DNA of 12,295 nucleotides from Deltaproteobacteria bacterium (GTDB lineage Bacteria; Desulfobacterota; Desulfobacteria; Desulfobacterales; SURF-15): the NCBI GenBank assembly GCA_024644775.1, contig JAHEHB010000140.1:1-12295 (forward strand). The letters are read 5' to 3'. Below are positions 1 to 9,300 of this stretch, piece by piece. Under the pieces are notes generated by a model. It searched no databases, had not been told where the DNA came from, and saw only the letters and a list, made by a program, of their open reading frames with translations. Numbering within the stretch: the stretch's first letter is position 1; every line of letters begins with the position of its first letter. Position numbers and translations under genes: made by a program.

Positions 1-1543
1 CGGTTGAAGACTGGTTGAGAACAACAATCTGCCCTTGCGTGTTTCCCTTCTTGCCCTGCACGACCTGATCCCCATCCAACTTGATATAAGATTGTGTTTC
101 TTCGACAAAACCGTAAACTTCGGACGTCGGCATATAGTGGTCTTCTGCAATCCCCACAAAAATCGCCTGCCCGCTTCCTTTCTGAGCGAGGAAAAGTTTT
201 CCAGGAGCAAGATCGGTATGCATGGCAACGGCATGGGATCCGTCGAAATCGTTTACCGCCAGACGAAAGGCTTCATTTATATTGTGACCGTCACGTATGT
301 ATTTTTCGATCTGTAGCGGAATAATTTTGGTATCGGTTGTAATGTCTTCATGAATACGACATCCACTTCTTTCATAGGTTGCTTTCAACTCCAAAAAGTT
401 ATCGATATCACCGTTCAAACAGGCATGAATCCACCCCTTGTGCGCCGCTTCCGGTCCCGTGGCATTGTTGTCCATAGGATGACAGTTGGCCTCAGTAATG
501 GCACCCATCGATGCCCACCGCGTATGGGATAATACCGTATGGTAGGTATGCTGAAAGGTTGTAAGGATGTGCAGAACTTCGTCCGCCGCTATTTGATCGC
601 GCAAATATCGGACATTGTCCCCCAGACTTCCAATTTCAGCGGCTACTTTGTAAGTTACGGTAGTGGCGACATGCGTTGTGTCGTCAATATCTTTCGTTTG
701 TCGAACATGAATGCCCCGATTCTTTAAAACCTCCTTATTCGATCGCTGGTCGAACTCGTCAGACAACCCCGCTTTTTTGAGTGCATTTTCAAACCGCCCG
801 AATTCAGCGTCCTCAAGGACAAACATAAGAGAAATACCGGCTGAGTCGCGTCCTCTTACCTCAAGACGGTCAATGCTGTTCAGCACGGCATTAACTTTCT
901 TGAAAATCTTAATGGAATCAGGTGTCATCTGTTGCTGAAACCGATGGATAAGTTTTTTAATTTTCTCTATATTTTCCAAAATTTCGGATGTGAGACATGA
1001 GCAGATGTCTTTTAAGTCTTCGATTCGAGCAGCCATCATATCGGCGTCCGAAACATTCAAATGTCCCATGCAATCCGAGAGAACTTTTTCTTCTGTTTCG
1101 ATAACGCCACTCAATCGATGGGCGAACGCTTCAAGGGATGTCTGAATATCCTTGTTTTGGTATATTGCGCAGAAAACCGTTTCTGTCTTAAAAGATTGCA
1201 CGGTTTCCAGTAACGTGGGAATGCATTGATCCCCTCCGAGATAATTCGTTTCCAAACGCAAATTATTTTTCTGACACGCCAGGTAGCATCGGGACAAGAT
1301 CGTCTGAATCTGTTTATCCATGGCGGCGATATCGATACGACCCCTCGTCTTTTTATTATTTTTAATGGAGACAATACCGGCAATGCCACAGCAAAGCATC
1401 GTGCTCCGGTAGGGGAAAAATACGATGGAATGATCGGGTACACTACCCATGTGCTTTCCGAAATAGACATTCAAAGAAAAAAGAGACCGTAAATATCGGA
1501 ATGCAGGGGAAAGGAAACAAATGGTTTTATTGATGGGTTTCAT
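1..1543 (-). CDS. Divergent GlmS-type class II glutamine amidotransferase (partial, C-terminus beyond window)
   Basis: The reading frame is open from an ATG at 1543 to the left edge (514 codons, no stop), so only the N-terminal part is present. It resembles the amidotransferase half of glucosamine-6-phosphate synthase, which takes ammonia from glutamine to aminate fructose-6-phosphate. Visible signatures: CGIAGIVS with the likely nucleophile at C52, LEVRGRDSAG (227-236, GlmS LEYRGYDSAG), SHTRWASMG (339-347), LNGDIDNFLELK (376-387, oxyanion-hole NG), a TDT acid region around D404, then DGSHAVA (434-440) and a YMPTSE segment (470-475). Two features depart from GlmS. About 175 residues separate C52 from LEVRGRDSAG, against roughly 25 in GlmS, and about 105 residues separate DSAG from HTRW, against roughly 40. 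The start at 1543 has an AGAGAGG motif 11 nt upstream; an internal ATG at 1399 (MLCCGI) is an alternative. In the family an SIS isomerase half would follow, but it is outside the window. It lies downstream of kdnB in the same direction. Its exact sugar substrate is unknown. Confidence 0.85.
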   Translation of the reverse strand, partial: MKPINKTICFLSPAFRYLRSLFSLNVYFGKHMGSVPDHSIVFFPYRSTMLCCGIAGIVSIKNNKKTRGRIDIAAMDKQIQTILSRCYLACQKNNLRLETNYLGGDQCIPTLLETVQSFKTETVFCAIYQNKDIQTSLEAFAHRLSGVIETEEKVLSDCMGHLNVSDADMMAARIEDLKDICSCLTSEILENIEKIKKLIHRFQQQMTPDSIKIFKKVNAVLNSIDRLEVRGRDSAGISLMFVLEDAEFGRFENALKKAGLSDEFDQRSNKEVLKNRGIHVRQTKDIDDTTHVATTVTYKVAAEIGSLGDNVRYLRDQIAADEVLHILTTFQHTYHTVLSHTRWASMGAITEANCHPMDNNATGPEAAHKGWIHACLNGDIDNFLELKATYERSGCRIHEDITTDTKIIPLQIEKYIRDGHNINEAFRLAVNDFDGSHAVAMHTDLAPGKLFLAQKGSGQAIFVGIAEDHYMPTSEVYGFVEETQSYIKLDGDQVVQGKKGNTQGQIVVLNQSST

Positions 1544-1649
1544 AAAAATACCGACCTCTCTATTTATTCTAAAATCTTATCAAAGGATGTATTTGCAGGT
1601 ATATGCAGGGGCAGCTCTTCAGACAGCACAGGGGTTGCACGGTATCGAA

Positions 1650-2729
<1,080 letters not shown>

Positions 2730-2757
2730 TCAGTATATTGAAAAGATTCATATGTCA

Positions 2758-3957
2758 TTACGCTTCCAGTGCCTTTGCGACTACCTCTGTAATTTTTTCT
2801 ATCCGCTGTTTGAGTTCTTCGGGCGTCCAGGAAATCATGATGAGCATGGAGATCGCTTTACCCATGAGTTGATCGGAAATGGGCAATTTTACCCCATGGT
2901 AATCCGGTAGGTTTACAAGTAGCATTATCGGAAGTTTTGCTGCGGATTTGAGCCCTTTAAAATGTTCCCATTTGCGCAGATAGTGCCATTTATTCTCGTA
3001 CCAGTAAAAACATCCACCGATACCGGCCTGACCGAGTTCCTGTGTCAGTTTTTTCGCCACAGAGGCCTCGGGAAGAAAAAAGGTTAAAAATGTGGCCGAA
3101 TCTCCATTTTCGTCGGGGATCTCTCGAAAGGTGATCTGGGCAAATTGTTCCAATGCGTCTTTAAGCGCTTTCTTATGGAATCTTTGCTTTTCGAGTATCC
3201 GATCAAGTTTTCGTAGCTGACCCAACCCGACGGCAGCGCTTAGTTCGCTGATGCGAAAGTTTGTCCCCATAATTGGATGATCTTCGAGGCCTCTGTCGCT
3301 GCAAAGATGATCATGGCCGTGATCGGCGTGATAATCCGCCTGTCGGTAAAGGGTTTCTTCATCAGTGATGACCGCACCGCCTTCGCCGCAGGTGATGGTT
3401 TTTACAGGATCAAACGAAAAACATCCCATTTGGCCGAAAGTCCCCAATGTTTTTCCTTTGAATGAAGCCCCCACCGATTGCGCAACATCTTCAATAAGAA
3501 CCAACCCTTTTTGATCGCAAAGCGATTTGATTTCATCGATATGTGCCATGGAACCGCACATATGAACCGGTATCACTGCTTTTGTCCTGGGGGTCAACAC
3601 ATTCTCGATTGCCCCGGGGTCAAGACACAACGTGTGATCGATTTCAGCAAAAACCGGCACCGCACCCACTCCGACAATCGCCTCGAAGGTGGCAACAAAC
3701 GTAAATGGTGGGATAATTACTTCATCTCCAACACCCACGCCGGTGGCGCTCAACGCTGTGGAAAGGGCTGCCGTCCCGCTTGAAACAAGAAGACAGTACT
3801 TGGCACCGGTACGTCTTGAAAATTCATCTTCAAAGCTTTTTGCCTTCCAGTGACCGTTTCTGGCATGATCAAACCCATAGCGATGCAGAACCCCTGTCGT
3901 AAGTACGTCTTGAACTTCTTTCCGCTCCTCATCGCCAAATACTTCGAAACCCGGCAT
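2758..3957 (-). CDS. kdnA: KdnA, 8-amino-3,8-dideoxy-manno-octulosonate transaminase (DegT/DnrJ/EryC1/StrS family)
   Basis: The product is 399 residues, a PLP-dependent sugar aminotransferase. Family knowledge: KdnA transfers the amino group of glutamate to the 8-oxo-Kdo made by KdnB, giving Kdo8N for the LPS inner core. Visible motifs: MPGFEVFG N-terminus, SSGTAAL (59-65, PLP phosphate binding), PPFTFVAT (83-90), an EDVAQ acid (D157) that contacts the pyridine nitrogen, and SFDPVK with the Schiff-base lysine K186 before TITCGEGG. Further on come NFRISEL (233-239) and a FYWYENKWHY segment (317-326) typical of this subfamily. The ATG at 3957 has a near-perfect Shine-Dalgarno (GAGGAGG, 6 nt spacing), so translation is probably strong. 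There are 90 nt between it and the transpeptidase stop upstream, with no convincing promoter or terminator. A generic DegT aminotransferase is the fallback call. Confidence 0.9.
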   Translation of the reverse strand: MPGFEVFGDEERKEVQDVLTTGVLHRYGFDHARNGHWKAKSFEDEFSRRTGAKYCLLVSSGTAALSTALSATGVGVGDEVIIPPFTFVATFEAIVGVGAVPVFAEIDHTLCLDPGAIENVLTPRTKAVIPVHMCGSMAHIDEIKSLCDQKGLVLIEDVAQSVGASFKGKTLGTFGQMGCFSFDPVKTITCGEGGAVITDEETLYRQADYHADHGHDHLCSDRGLEDHPIMGTNFRISELSAAVGLGQLRKLDRILEKQRFHKKALKDALEQFAQITFREIPDENGDSATFLTFFLPEASVAKKLTQELGQAGIGGCFYWYENKWHYLRKWEHFKGLKSAAKLPIMLLVNLPDYHGVKLPISDQLMGKAISMLIMISWTPEELKQRIEKITEVVAKALEA

Positions 3958-4047
3958 ATGTGCCCTCCTCTACTAAAGTGTCTGTCTAAAGAATAACATA
4001 TGGGCAAAAACCCTTGCACCGGCAAATGGGCCAACCGTCGTTTGTTC

Positions 4048-5421
4048 TCACGAAGATTTGCGAGCGATATCCGATGCCGTGTTCTGTTTAGAATAGTGAT
4101 TCTTAAAGTAGTGTCGTATGGCCATCCGTGCATACTGACCCGCCCGGGTGCCGATATATTTTTCATGCGCAACCACAACGGAGATGGCCAATTTGACAAA
4201 ACCTTGCTTTTCTTCTGCAAAACCCACAAACCAGTCATATCGAGCATCACGTGATTTATTGGAAATCGATCCGGTTTTACCGCCGATAATAAGTTTGGAA
4301 AGAATACGATCCCTTCGGTATCCTTTAAATGCCTTCCTAGATGTCCCGGAACGAACCGTCGCTTGCATGAGATCGCTGAGAATCTCAGTAGCCTTTGGCG
4401 TAACCGCTTGGTTGATTGTCGTTAAATCGCTCCGGTACATGACATGCCCATGTTCATCCGTAACTTTTTCGACGATGGTCGGTGCGATGAGTTTCCCTTG
4501 GTTGAGAACGGCTGCGGCGAGCAATACGCCGTGCAGCGGCGATATTGTCGTTTCCCGGTTGAATCCGCTGGCTATTTCCGCCAAATGATAGGGTTCATCC
4601 GATAGCGTGACACGACTCGGCGTGACAGGAATTTCAAAATCGATGTTGCGGTTAAAGCCAAAGGCCTCGGCATATTTTTCAAGATTCACTTTTCCGAGGC
4701 TTCGAGCACCGATTTTCCCAAACACCGGATTGATCGACTGAGCAAAGGAATCGCGCAGCGTTATTTTATGTGTATACCGATTTCTACGGTCTTTTAGCTG
4801 GGATTTATACAAGGTATGTTTCCGGCCATTGAATGTAAAGGTTGAGTCAGAATTGAAACCGCAGGCTTCAACGGCGGCGGCGGCTGTAATAATTTTAAAA
4901 ATACTCGCTGCCGGAAAGCGATTGTCGATACAAGGATTGCTTCTGGGATCCGTTTTGTCGTATCCAACCATGGATACGATGTCCCCCGAAGTGGCATCCA
5001 TAATAACGATCCCGATATATCGGGAAGTGGACCGTTTTAGCTTTTTTTGTAAATATTGCTGGAGGGAAACATCGAGGCTCGTGTCCACCCGAACAGGTAG
5101 TCCATGAAATATCGCATCAAAACTCGTCTCTTCAAAATTTACCAGTCGTTTGTCAGTCAGTAATTTTTGAACCTCCAATCTATCGATCTCATAGGATTTC
5201 CGACTATTTTCCCTTTGGATTGAAGCGACGCCGTACTCCCACGTCATCTCGTGGAGCGAATTTCTGCCGGCTCCCCAATAGAAAGCCAAAATGAAAAACA
5301 GTGAAGCGGTGCCATATCGGAGAAGCCGCCTTGTGAATTTCCTGATTACTTTATTTCTTGCGGACCGCTCTTGATACCCTCTCCACGAGCGTTCGGTATA
5401 TCGTGAAGCAAAATATTTCAT
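4048..5421 (-). CDS. Membrane-anchored penicillin-binding protein, monofunctional transpeptidase
   Basis: The product is 457 residues, a D,D-transpeptidase-type enzyme expected to cross-link peptidoglycan in the periplasm. A basic cytoplasmic N-terminus (about 1-36, rich in Arg/Lys) is followed by one hydrophobic segment (about 37-51), a pattern of an uncleaved type II anchor. The three active-site motifs are present in order: S173-I-F-K176 (SxxK), S229-I-N (SxN) and K382-T-G (KTG). Only about 120 residues separate the anchor from the catalytic domain, so the long dimerisation/pedestal domain of PBP2 and PBP3 and any glycosyltransferase domain are absent. ATG 5421 is preceded by GGAAGGAAG at a long spacing. 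It starts 31 nt after metG and ends 90 nt before kdnA. The placement beside LPS-core genes fits an envelope role. A beta-lactam-sensing or carboxypeptidase function cannot be excluded. Confidence 0.85.
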   Translation of the reverse strand: MKYFASRYTERSWRGYQERSARNKVIRKFTRRLLRYGTASLFFILAFYWGAGRNSLHEMTWEYGVASIQRENSRKSYEIDRLEVQKLLTDKRLVNFEETSFDAIFHGLPVRVDTSLDVSLQQYLQKKLKRSTSRYIGIVIMDATSGDIVSMVGYDKTDPRSNPCIDNRFPAASIFKIITAAAAVEACGFNSDSTFTFNGRKHTLYKSQLKDRRNRYTHKITLRDSFAQSINPVFGKIGARSLGKVNLEKYAEAFGFNRNIDFEIPVTPSRVTLSDEPYHLAEIASGFNRETTISPLHGVLLAAAVLNQGKLIAPTIVEKVTDEHGHVMYRSDLTTINQAVTPKATEILSDLMQATVRSGTSRKAFKGYRRDRILSKLIIGGKTGSISNKSRDARYDWFVGFAEEKQGFVKLAISVVVAHEKYIGTRAGQYARMAIRHYFKNHYSKQNTASDIARKSS

Positions 5422-5452
5422 TCTTATCTCAGGTCTTCCTTCCGTTTTTGCA

Positions 5453-7363
5453 TCAACTTAGCAATGTACCAGGAGGTACCTTTTTATCCACAGTGGCGAT
5501 GGCCATCTGTTTCTTATCCTTATCAACGGCAGCAAGCATCATGCCATTTGACAAAATTCCCATGATTTTCACAGGCTTTAAATTCGCAAGAAGAATAATC
5601 TGCTTTCCGATAAGATCCTGCGGTTCGTAGCTTTCTGCGAGACCGGCCACAATGGTTCTTTTTTCACCGAGATCGACTTCTAATTTCAATAACTTTTTTG
5701 CTCGAGGAACCGGTTCCGCGCGGGTTACCGTCGCAACGCGAAGATCAAGTTTTCCAAACTCATCAAGGTTGATCTCAGGTTTGGTCGGAGAAGCGGTATC
5801 TTCTGTTGCATCCGCCTTTTTCTTTTGATCGATTCTTGGAAATAGCGCGACTGATTTGGGTAGCTTTGTACCGACTGCCGCTATTGTTAAGTCTTTAAGC
5901 GAATCGAGTAGATAAAACGGTTTTTCAGGATCACGTCCGAGATGTTTTTGCATGATAGCAGCGGTATCCGGCATCACCGGATAAATGAGACCGGATATTA
6001 CACCCATACCTTCCAGAAGGTTGTTGATAACTACCTGGAGTTGCTTTCGCGTGGATTTTTTCTTTGCAAGCTCCCAAGGCGTTGTCACATCGATGTATTT
6101 ATTCAGTCGGTTGACAAAATCCCAAACAATCTGCATGGCTTTGTGAAAGGTGACCGCTTCCATGGTCGCTTCAAATTCATCGATGGTACGTATAGCATGA
6201 GATTTCAAACCGAGTTGAAACTCCTCTTTAACCTCCGGATCGACGGCAGGTACAATACCGTCAAAAAACTTGTGGACCATCGTGAGGACCCGGCTGAAAA
6301 GATTCCCCAGATCATTGGCCAGATCGGAATTGATGCGTTGAATCAGTGCGGCTTCACTGAAGTTAGCGTCGAGTCCAAAAACCATATCTCTCGTTAAAAA
6401 AAACCGAAAAGCATCAAGCCCATAGACGTTTTTGAGTTCAAGAGGCTCTACGACATTTCCCAAAGTCTTCGACATTTTGCTCTGCTCAATGTTCCAGTAT
6501 CCATGAACGTTCAAATGCTTATATAGGGGTATATCGGCGGCTTTTAGCATAATGGGCCAATATATGCCGTGGGGTTTAAGAATATCTTTCGCAATAATGT
6601 GCTGGGCATACGGCCAAAACTTTTTAAACAAATCGCCATCTGGATATCCCAACGCAGATACATAGTTTAACAACGCATCAAACCATACATAGGTAACATA
6701 GTTATTATCGAAAGGCAGCGTAATTCCCCATTTAAGGCGGCTTTTCGGTCGGGATATGCAAAGATCCTCCAACGGCTCTCTTAAAAAGGCCAACACCTCG
6801 TTCTTAAATTGCTCCGGTCGAATAAAATCAGGATGCTTTTTAATAAATTGGATCAACCAGTCCTGATAGCGACTCATTTTAAAAAAATAATTCGATTCCT
6901 TAATCAATTCAGGTTCTGTCTCATGGTCGGGGCATTTACCGTTCACCAGCTCTCTGTCGGTATAAAATCGTTCGCATCCAAAACAGTAACGCCCCTCGTA
7001 TTCACTAAAATAAATATCTCCCTTGTCATGGATTTTTTGCAATACGTGTTCGACCACCGTTTTATGGTATGAATCTGTGGTCCGAATAAACGAACTGTAT
7101 CGAATGTTAAGCTCAGGCCACAAGTTTTTAAACAATTCGCTGATTTTGTCCACATACGCTTTCGGCGTAAGATTTTCTTCCTGCGCAGCCCGTACAATCT
7201 TATCCCCATGTTCATCGGTGCCGGTAAGAAAAAACGTCTCGGAACCGCGCATTTGGTGAAAACGACACATCACATCCGCCATGATAGTTGTATAGGCATG
7301 CCCTAAATGCGGTCTGGCGTTTACATAGTAGATGGGGGTGGTAATATACACTGGCTTGGACAT
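5453..7363 (-). CDS. metG: Methionyl-tRNA synthetase
   Basis: The product is 636 residues, a cytoplasmic class I aminoacyl-tRNA synthetase that charges tRNA-Met with methionine. Seen: the HIGH-type signature HLGH (19-22), TGTDEHG (47-53), a single zinc knuckle C127-x2-C130 and C144-x2-H147, and KMSKT (296-300, the KMSKS motif). After a linker, a C-terminal EMAP/Trbp111-like tRNA-binding domain (about 534-636, DLRVATV through VPPGTLLS) completes the long bacterial form. I moved the start from a TTG at 7390 to the ATG at 7363, because AGGTGG lies 6 nt upstream and MSKPVYITTPIYYVN matches the family N-terminus. This leaves a 10-nt gap to the ricT stop, consistent with translational coupling. The ricT-metG pairing is common in bacteria. 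Confidence 0.97.
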   Translation of the reverse strand: MSKPVYITTPIYYVNARPHLGHAYTTIMADVMCRFHQMRGSETFFLTGTDEHGDKIVRAAQEENLTPKAYVDKISELFKNLWPELNIRYSSFIRTTDSYHKTVVEHVLQKIHDKGDIYFSEYEGRYCFGCERFYTDRELVNGKCPDHETEPELIKESNYFFKMSRYQDWLIQFIKKHPDFIRPEQFKNEVLAFLREPLEDLCISRPKSRLKWGITLPFDNNYVTYVWFDALLNYVSALGYPDGDLFKKFWPYAQHIIAKDILKPHGIYWPIMLKAADIPLYKHLNVHGYWNIEQSKMSKTLGNVVEPLELKNVYGLDAFRFFLTRDMVFGLDANFSEAALIQRINSDLANDLGNLFSRVLTMVHKFFDGIVPAVDPEVKEEFQLGLKSHAIRTIDEFEATMEAVTFHKAMQIVWDFVNRLNKYIDVTTPWELAKKKSTRKQLQVVINNLLEGMGVISGLIYPVMPDTAAIMQKHLGRDPEKPFYLLDSLKDLTIAAVGTKLPKSVALFPRIDQKKKADATEDTASPTKPEINLDEFGKLDLRVATVTRAEPVPRAKKLLKLEVDLGEKRTIVAGLAESYEPQDLIGKQIILLANLKPVKIMGILSNGMMLAAVDKDKKQMAIATVDKKVPPGTLLS

Positions 7364-7373
7364 GAGACGCCAC

Positions 7374-8174
7374 CTATTTTTCTTTAACAATTTCTTTTAG
7401 AGGCACTTCGATCTCTGTGCCGCATTCTAAACGGACAACTGCCCGATCTGCAAGAACATTATGCCGTACGATTTTGCCTTTTCCGTTTCGGGTCGCTACG
7501 GCTTTTCCGATTTTTGGGAATTTTTCTTTCAACGCTTGGTAGGTGTCATTTTCAAACGTGAGACAACACATCAGTCGACCACAGAGTCCAGATATTTTTG
7601 TGGGATTTAACGAAAGACTCTGTTCTTTTGCCATACGAATCGAGACTGGATCGAATTTCTCCATAAATGCAGAACAGCAAACTCGACGACCGCACCTGCC
7701 GATGCCGCCGCAAATTTTTGCCTGATTGCGAATCCCCACCTGCCGCATTTCAACACGAGCATTCAGGTGCTTGACAAGCATTTTAACAAGCTGCCGAAAG
7801 TCGACGCGCCCCTCGGATGTGAAATAAAAGGTCAGTTTACTCGCATCAAAGTGACTCTCCACAGAAAAGAGATTCATTTTCAACCCGAGCTGTTCGATGC
7901 ACTGTTTGCAATAAGTGTAGGCACGCTTCTCGGTTTCCGTATTGAGATCACGTTGCCGATAGTCTTTTTCTGTGGCGACACGGTAGACCCGTTTTAGCGT
8001 TCTACCTGCAGATGGCTGTGTCCTTTGTGATGGCGGTCTGGCCACCATACCGAAACCGAGTCCTTGCTCTGTCTCTACGATGACATGATCTCCGCGTCTC
8101 AATACAAAGGCCCCGCTGTCAAAATCATAAACTCTGCCAAACGGCTTGAATCTTATACCAACGATCTTTTTCAT
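7374..8174 (-). CDS. ricT: RicT/PSP1-domain protein
   Basis: The product is 266 residues and carries a PSP1/YaaT (RicT) domain. In Bacillus subtilis RicT works with RicA and RicF in a complex that binds [4Fe-4S] clusters and influences RNA processing with RNase Y; in Gram-negative bacteria the role is unclear. Seen: an N-terminal GIRFKPFGRVYDFDSG segment, ICGGIGRCGRRVCC (154-167) and GLCGRLMCC (197-205 region). Together these give the family cysteines C155, C161, C166, C167, C198, C203 and C204, consistent with metal-cluster binding. The C-terminus (about 220-266) is a small beta-rich segment. ATG 8174 lacks a good Shine-Dalgarno. It sits 121 nt after holB, with its own likely promoter in that gap, and just before metG. 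Confidence 0.9.
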   Translation of the reverse strand: MKKIVGIRFKPFGRVYDFDSGAFVLRRGDHVIVETEQGLGFGMVARPPSQRTQPSAGRTLKRVYRVATEKDYRQRDLNTETEKRAYTYCKQCIEQLGLKMNLFSVESHFDASKLTFYFTSEGRVDFRQLVKMLVKHLNARVEMRQVGIRNQAKICGGIGRCGRRVCCSAFMEKFDPVSIRMAKEQSLSLNPTKISGLCGRLMCCLTFENDTYQALKEKFPKIGKAVATRNGKGKIVRHNVLADRAVVRLECGTEIEVPLKEIVKEK

Positions 8175-8209
8175 GAGAAGTAACCGTTTTAGCTCACTTT
8201 AGTCGCGTG

Positions 8210-8232
8210 AAATCCCGCTTGCAGCGGAATTT
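8210..8232 (-). other. Hairpin in the ricT 5' leader
   Basis: The sequence can fold as AAAT, one C·A mismatch, CCGCT, a TGC loop, AGCGG and ATTT: nine base pairs with one internal mismatch. It would lie in the leader RNA if transcription starts at the predicted promoter. It is not followed by a T-run on the minus strand, so I do not call it a terminator. A leader structure affecting ricT translation is possible, especially as ricT has a weak ribosome binding site. Confidence 0.35.
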
Positions 8233-8246
8233 ACTTTTAATCACCG

Positions 8247-8274
8247 AGTATAATCGATTTCTTAAAATCGACAA
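8247..8274 (-). promoter_or_regulatory. Candidate sigma70-type promoter for ricT-metG
   Basis: On the minus strand TTGTCG (8274-8269, four of six matches to TTGACA) is followed by a 16-nt spacer and TATACT (8252-8247, five of six matches to TATAAT). Transcription would start near 8240, giving a leader of about 65 nt before the ricT ATG. It lies in the only sizeable gap inside the housekeeping block, which supports it. Spacing is one short of the 17-nt optimum. Confidence 0.5.
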
Positions 8275-8286
8275 CAAATTGTCGAT
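8254..8286. repeat. Two overlapping inverted repeats between holB and ricT
   Basis: Stem A pairs TCGATTT (8254-8260) with AAATCGA (8265-8271) around a 4-nt loop. Stem B pairs ATCGACAA (8267-8274) with TTGTCGAT (8279-8286), also with a 4-nt loop. They share ATCGA (8267-8271), so in RNA only one could form at a time. In DNA they cover the -35 region and spacer of the candidate promoter. On the minus strand stem B is followed by TTTT, so it could be a weak terminator for holB, but the stem is AT-rich. Confidence 0.5.
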
Positions 8287-8295
8287 ATGATGTGG

Positions 8296-9297
8296 CTAAG
8301 CGTCTTTAACTTTTGCCAATCGAACAACCATGGAGTCAAGCGTGAGTCGAACATTGGCGTTTGCCCGAATGTCTTTCCGTACGTTCTGAATAAGCGTAAT
8401 CTGTGAAAGCAATGAAGCTTCTGAACATTTTCGTGACGCATTTTGTATTTTACCGATCATGTCTTCATTGACTATGTTTTGAGGACTCCATTTATAAACC
8501 AACACATCCCTTAACCAGACACTCATCACATCCAATGTATCGAGCAACACCTCTTTGTTTTTCGATAACGATTCGGCGAACGCCAGAAGTAAACCGATGG
8601 ACTTTGACTCCAATGACGCCATCTCACCAATGATCCAACTTCTTTTATGGAGCCAATTTCCCTGACTCATCTCTACCGCTTTGGTAAAACTACCATTCGC
8701 CAATGCCGCAAGAATATCGGCATTCTCAGGCACCATATCCTGTTTTTCAACCAGCAAGTTTTTGAGTGTCGCTTTTGACAGCGGTTTAAATCGAATCTGC
8801 TGGCAACGTGACACAACAGTCGGCAAAAGATCGAAACGTTGTTCGGTGGTCAATATGAGAACCGTCTGATCCGGCGGCTCCTCCAGCATCTTAAGAAGCG
8901 CATTGCTCGCCTCCGGATTCATGGCATGGGCGTCAGATATGATCGCCACGCGTGTCTTCGATTCATAGGGCTTTAAGGAAAGCGTTTGCAACAGTTCCCG
9001 TATTTGGACGATTCGTATGACGGCGTTGGAGGGTTTGATGTGGATGACGTCTGGATGGTTTCCGGATATGATTTTTCTACAAGATCTGCAAAACCCGCAG
9101 GGTGTAAGTGCCCGCCTGGTCCCGGACATCCACTCCTGGCAGTTGCTCGCCATCGCAAAAACAATAGCGGTCGTTCGTTTTCCAATACCGGGCACCCCGT
9201 AAAATAACAAGGCGTGGGGAATGTTTCCTCTACTCAGAAAGGTGGCTAATATCTGATAGGGCCGTTTCTGATCTATGATGGGCTCAAATCCAGGCAC
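8296..9297 (-). CDS. holB: DNA polymerase III subunit delta prime
   Basis: The product is 333 residues, the delta-prime subunit of the clamp-loader complex that loads the sliding clamp at replication primers. Seen: an AAA+ fold with a P-loop-like GVPGIGKR (34-41), a four-cysteine zinc module C53, C67, C70, C73, a Walker B-like region (VAIISDAHAM, 117-126), LLKMLEEPP (134-142) and the SRC motif S163-R164-C165 that provides the arginine finger. The P-loop has Arg where most ATPases have Ser or Thr after the lysine, in line with delta prime not hydrolysing ATP in known systems. The start is GTG at 9297. The IHF gene stop is 3 nt upstream, so translation is probably coupled. No ATG is available before residue 49, and the N-terminus fits the family. 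Confidence 0.9.
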   Translation of the reverse strand: MPGFEPIIDQKRPYQILATFLSRGNIPHALLFYGVPGIGKRTTAIVFAMASNCQEWMSGTRRALTPCGFCRSCRKIISGNHPDVIHIKPSNAVIRIVQIRELLQTLSLKPYESKTRVAIISDAHAMNPEASNALLKMLEEPPDQTVLILTTEQRFDLLPTVVSRCQQIRFKPLSKATLKNLLVEKQDMVPENADILAALANGSFTKAVEMSQGNWLHKRSWIIGEMASLESKSIGLLLAFAESLSKNKEVLLDTLDVMSVWLRDVLVYKWSPQNIVNEDMIGKIQNASRKCSEASLLSQITLIQNVRKDIRANANVRLTLDSMVVRLAKVKDA

Positions 9298-9300
9298 CCT

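Noticed and set aside
1111..1470. 119-codon minus-strand frame inside the GlmS-like gene
   Set aside because: It overlaps the GlmS-like frame, which carries clear family motifs; the peptide here has no recognisable domain and biased composition.
1566..1587. Possible promoter for the GlmS-like gene (TAGAAT as -10, AATACA as -35 on the minus strand)
   Set aside because: The -10 matches well but the -35 matches only three of six, and the implied leader would be very short; read-through from kdnB is simpler.
3998..4047. Short GGG-CAAAAA-CCC stem between the transpeptidase gene and kdnA as a terminator
   Set aside because: The stem is only three pairs and no T-run follows in the transcribed direction.
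3750..4250. 166-codon minus-strand frame spanning the kdnA start and transpeptidase end
   Set aside because: It overlaps both real genes in another frame and crosses the strong kdnA ribosome binding site; no family resemblance.
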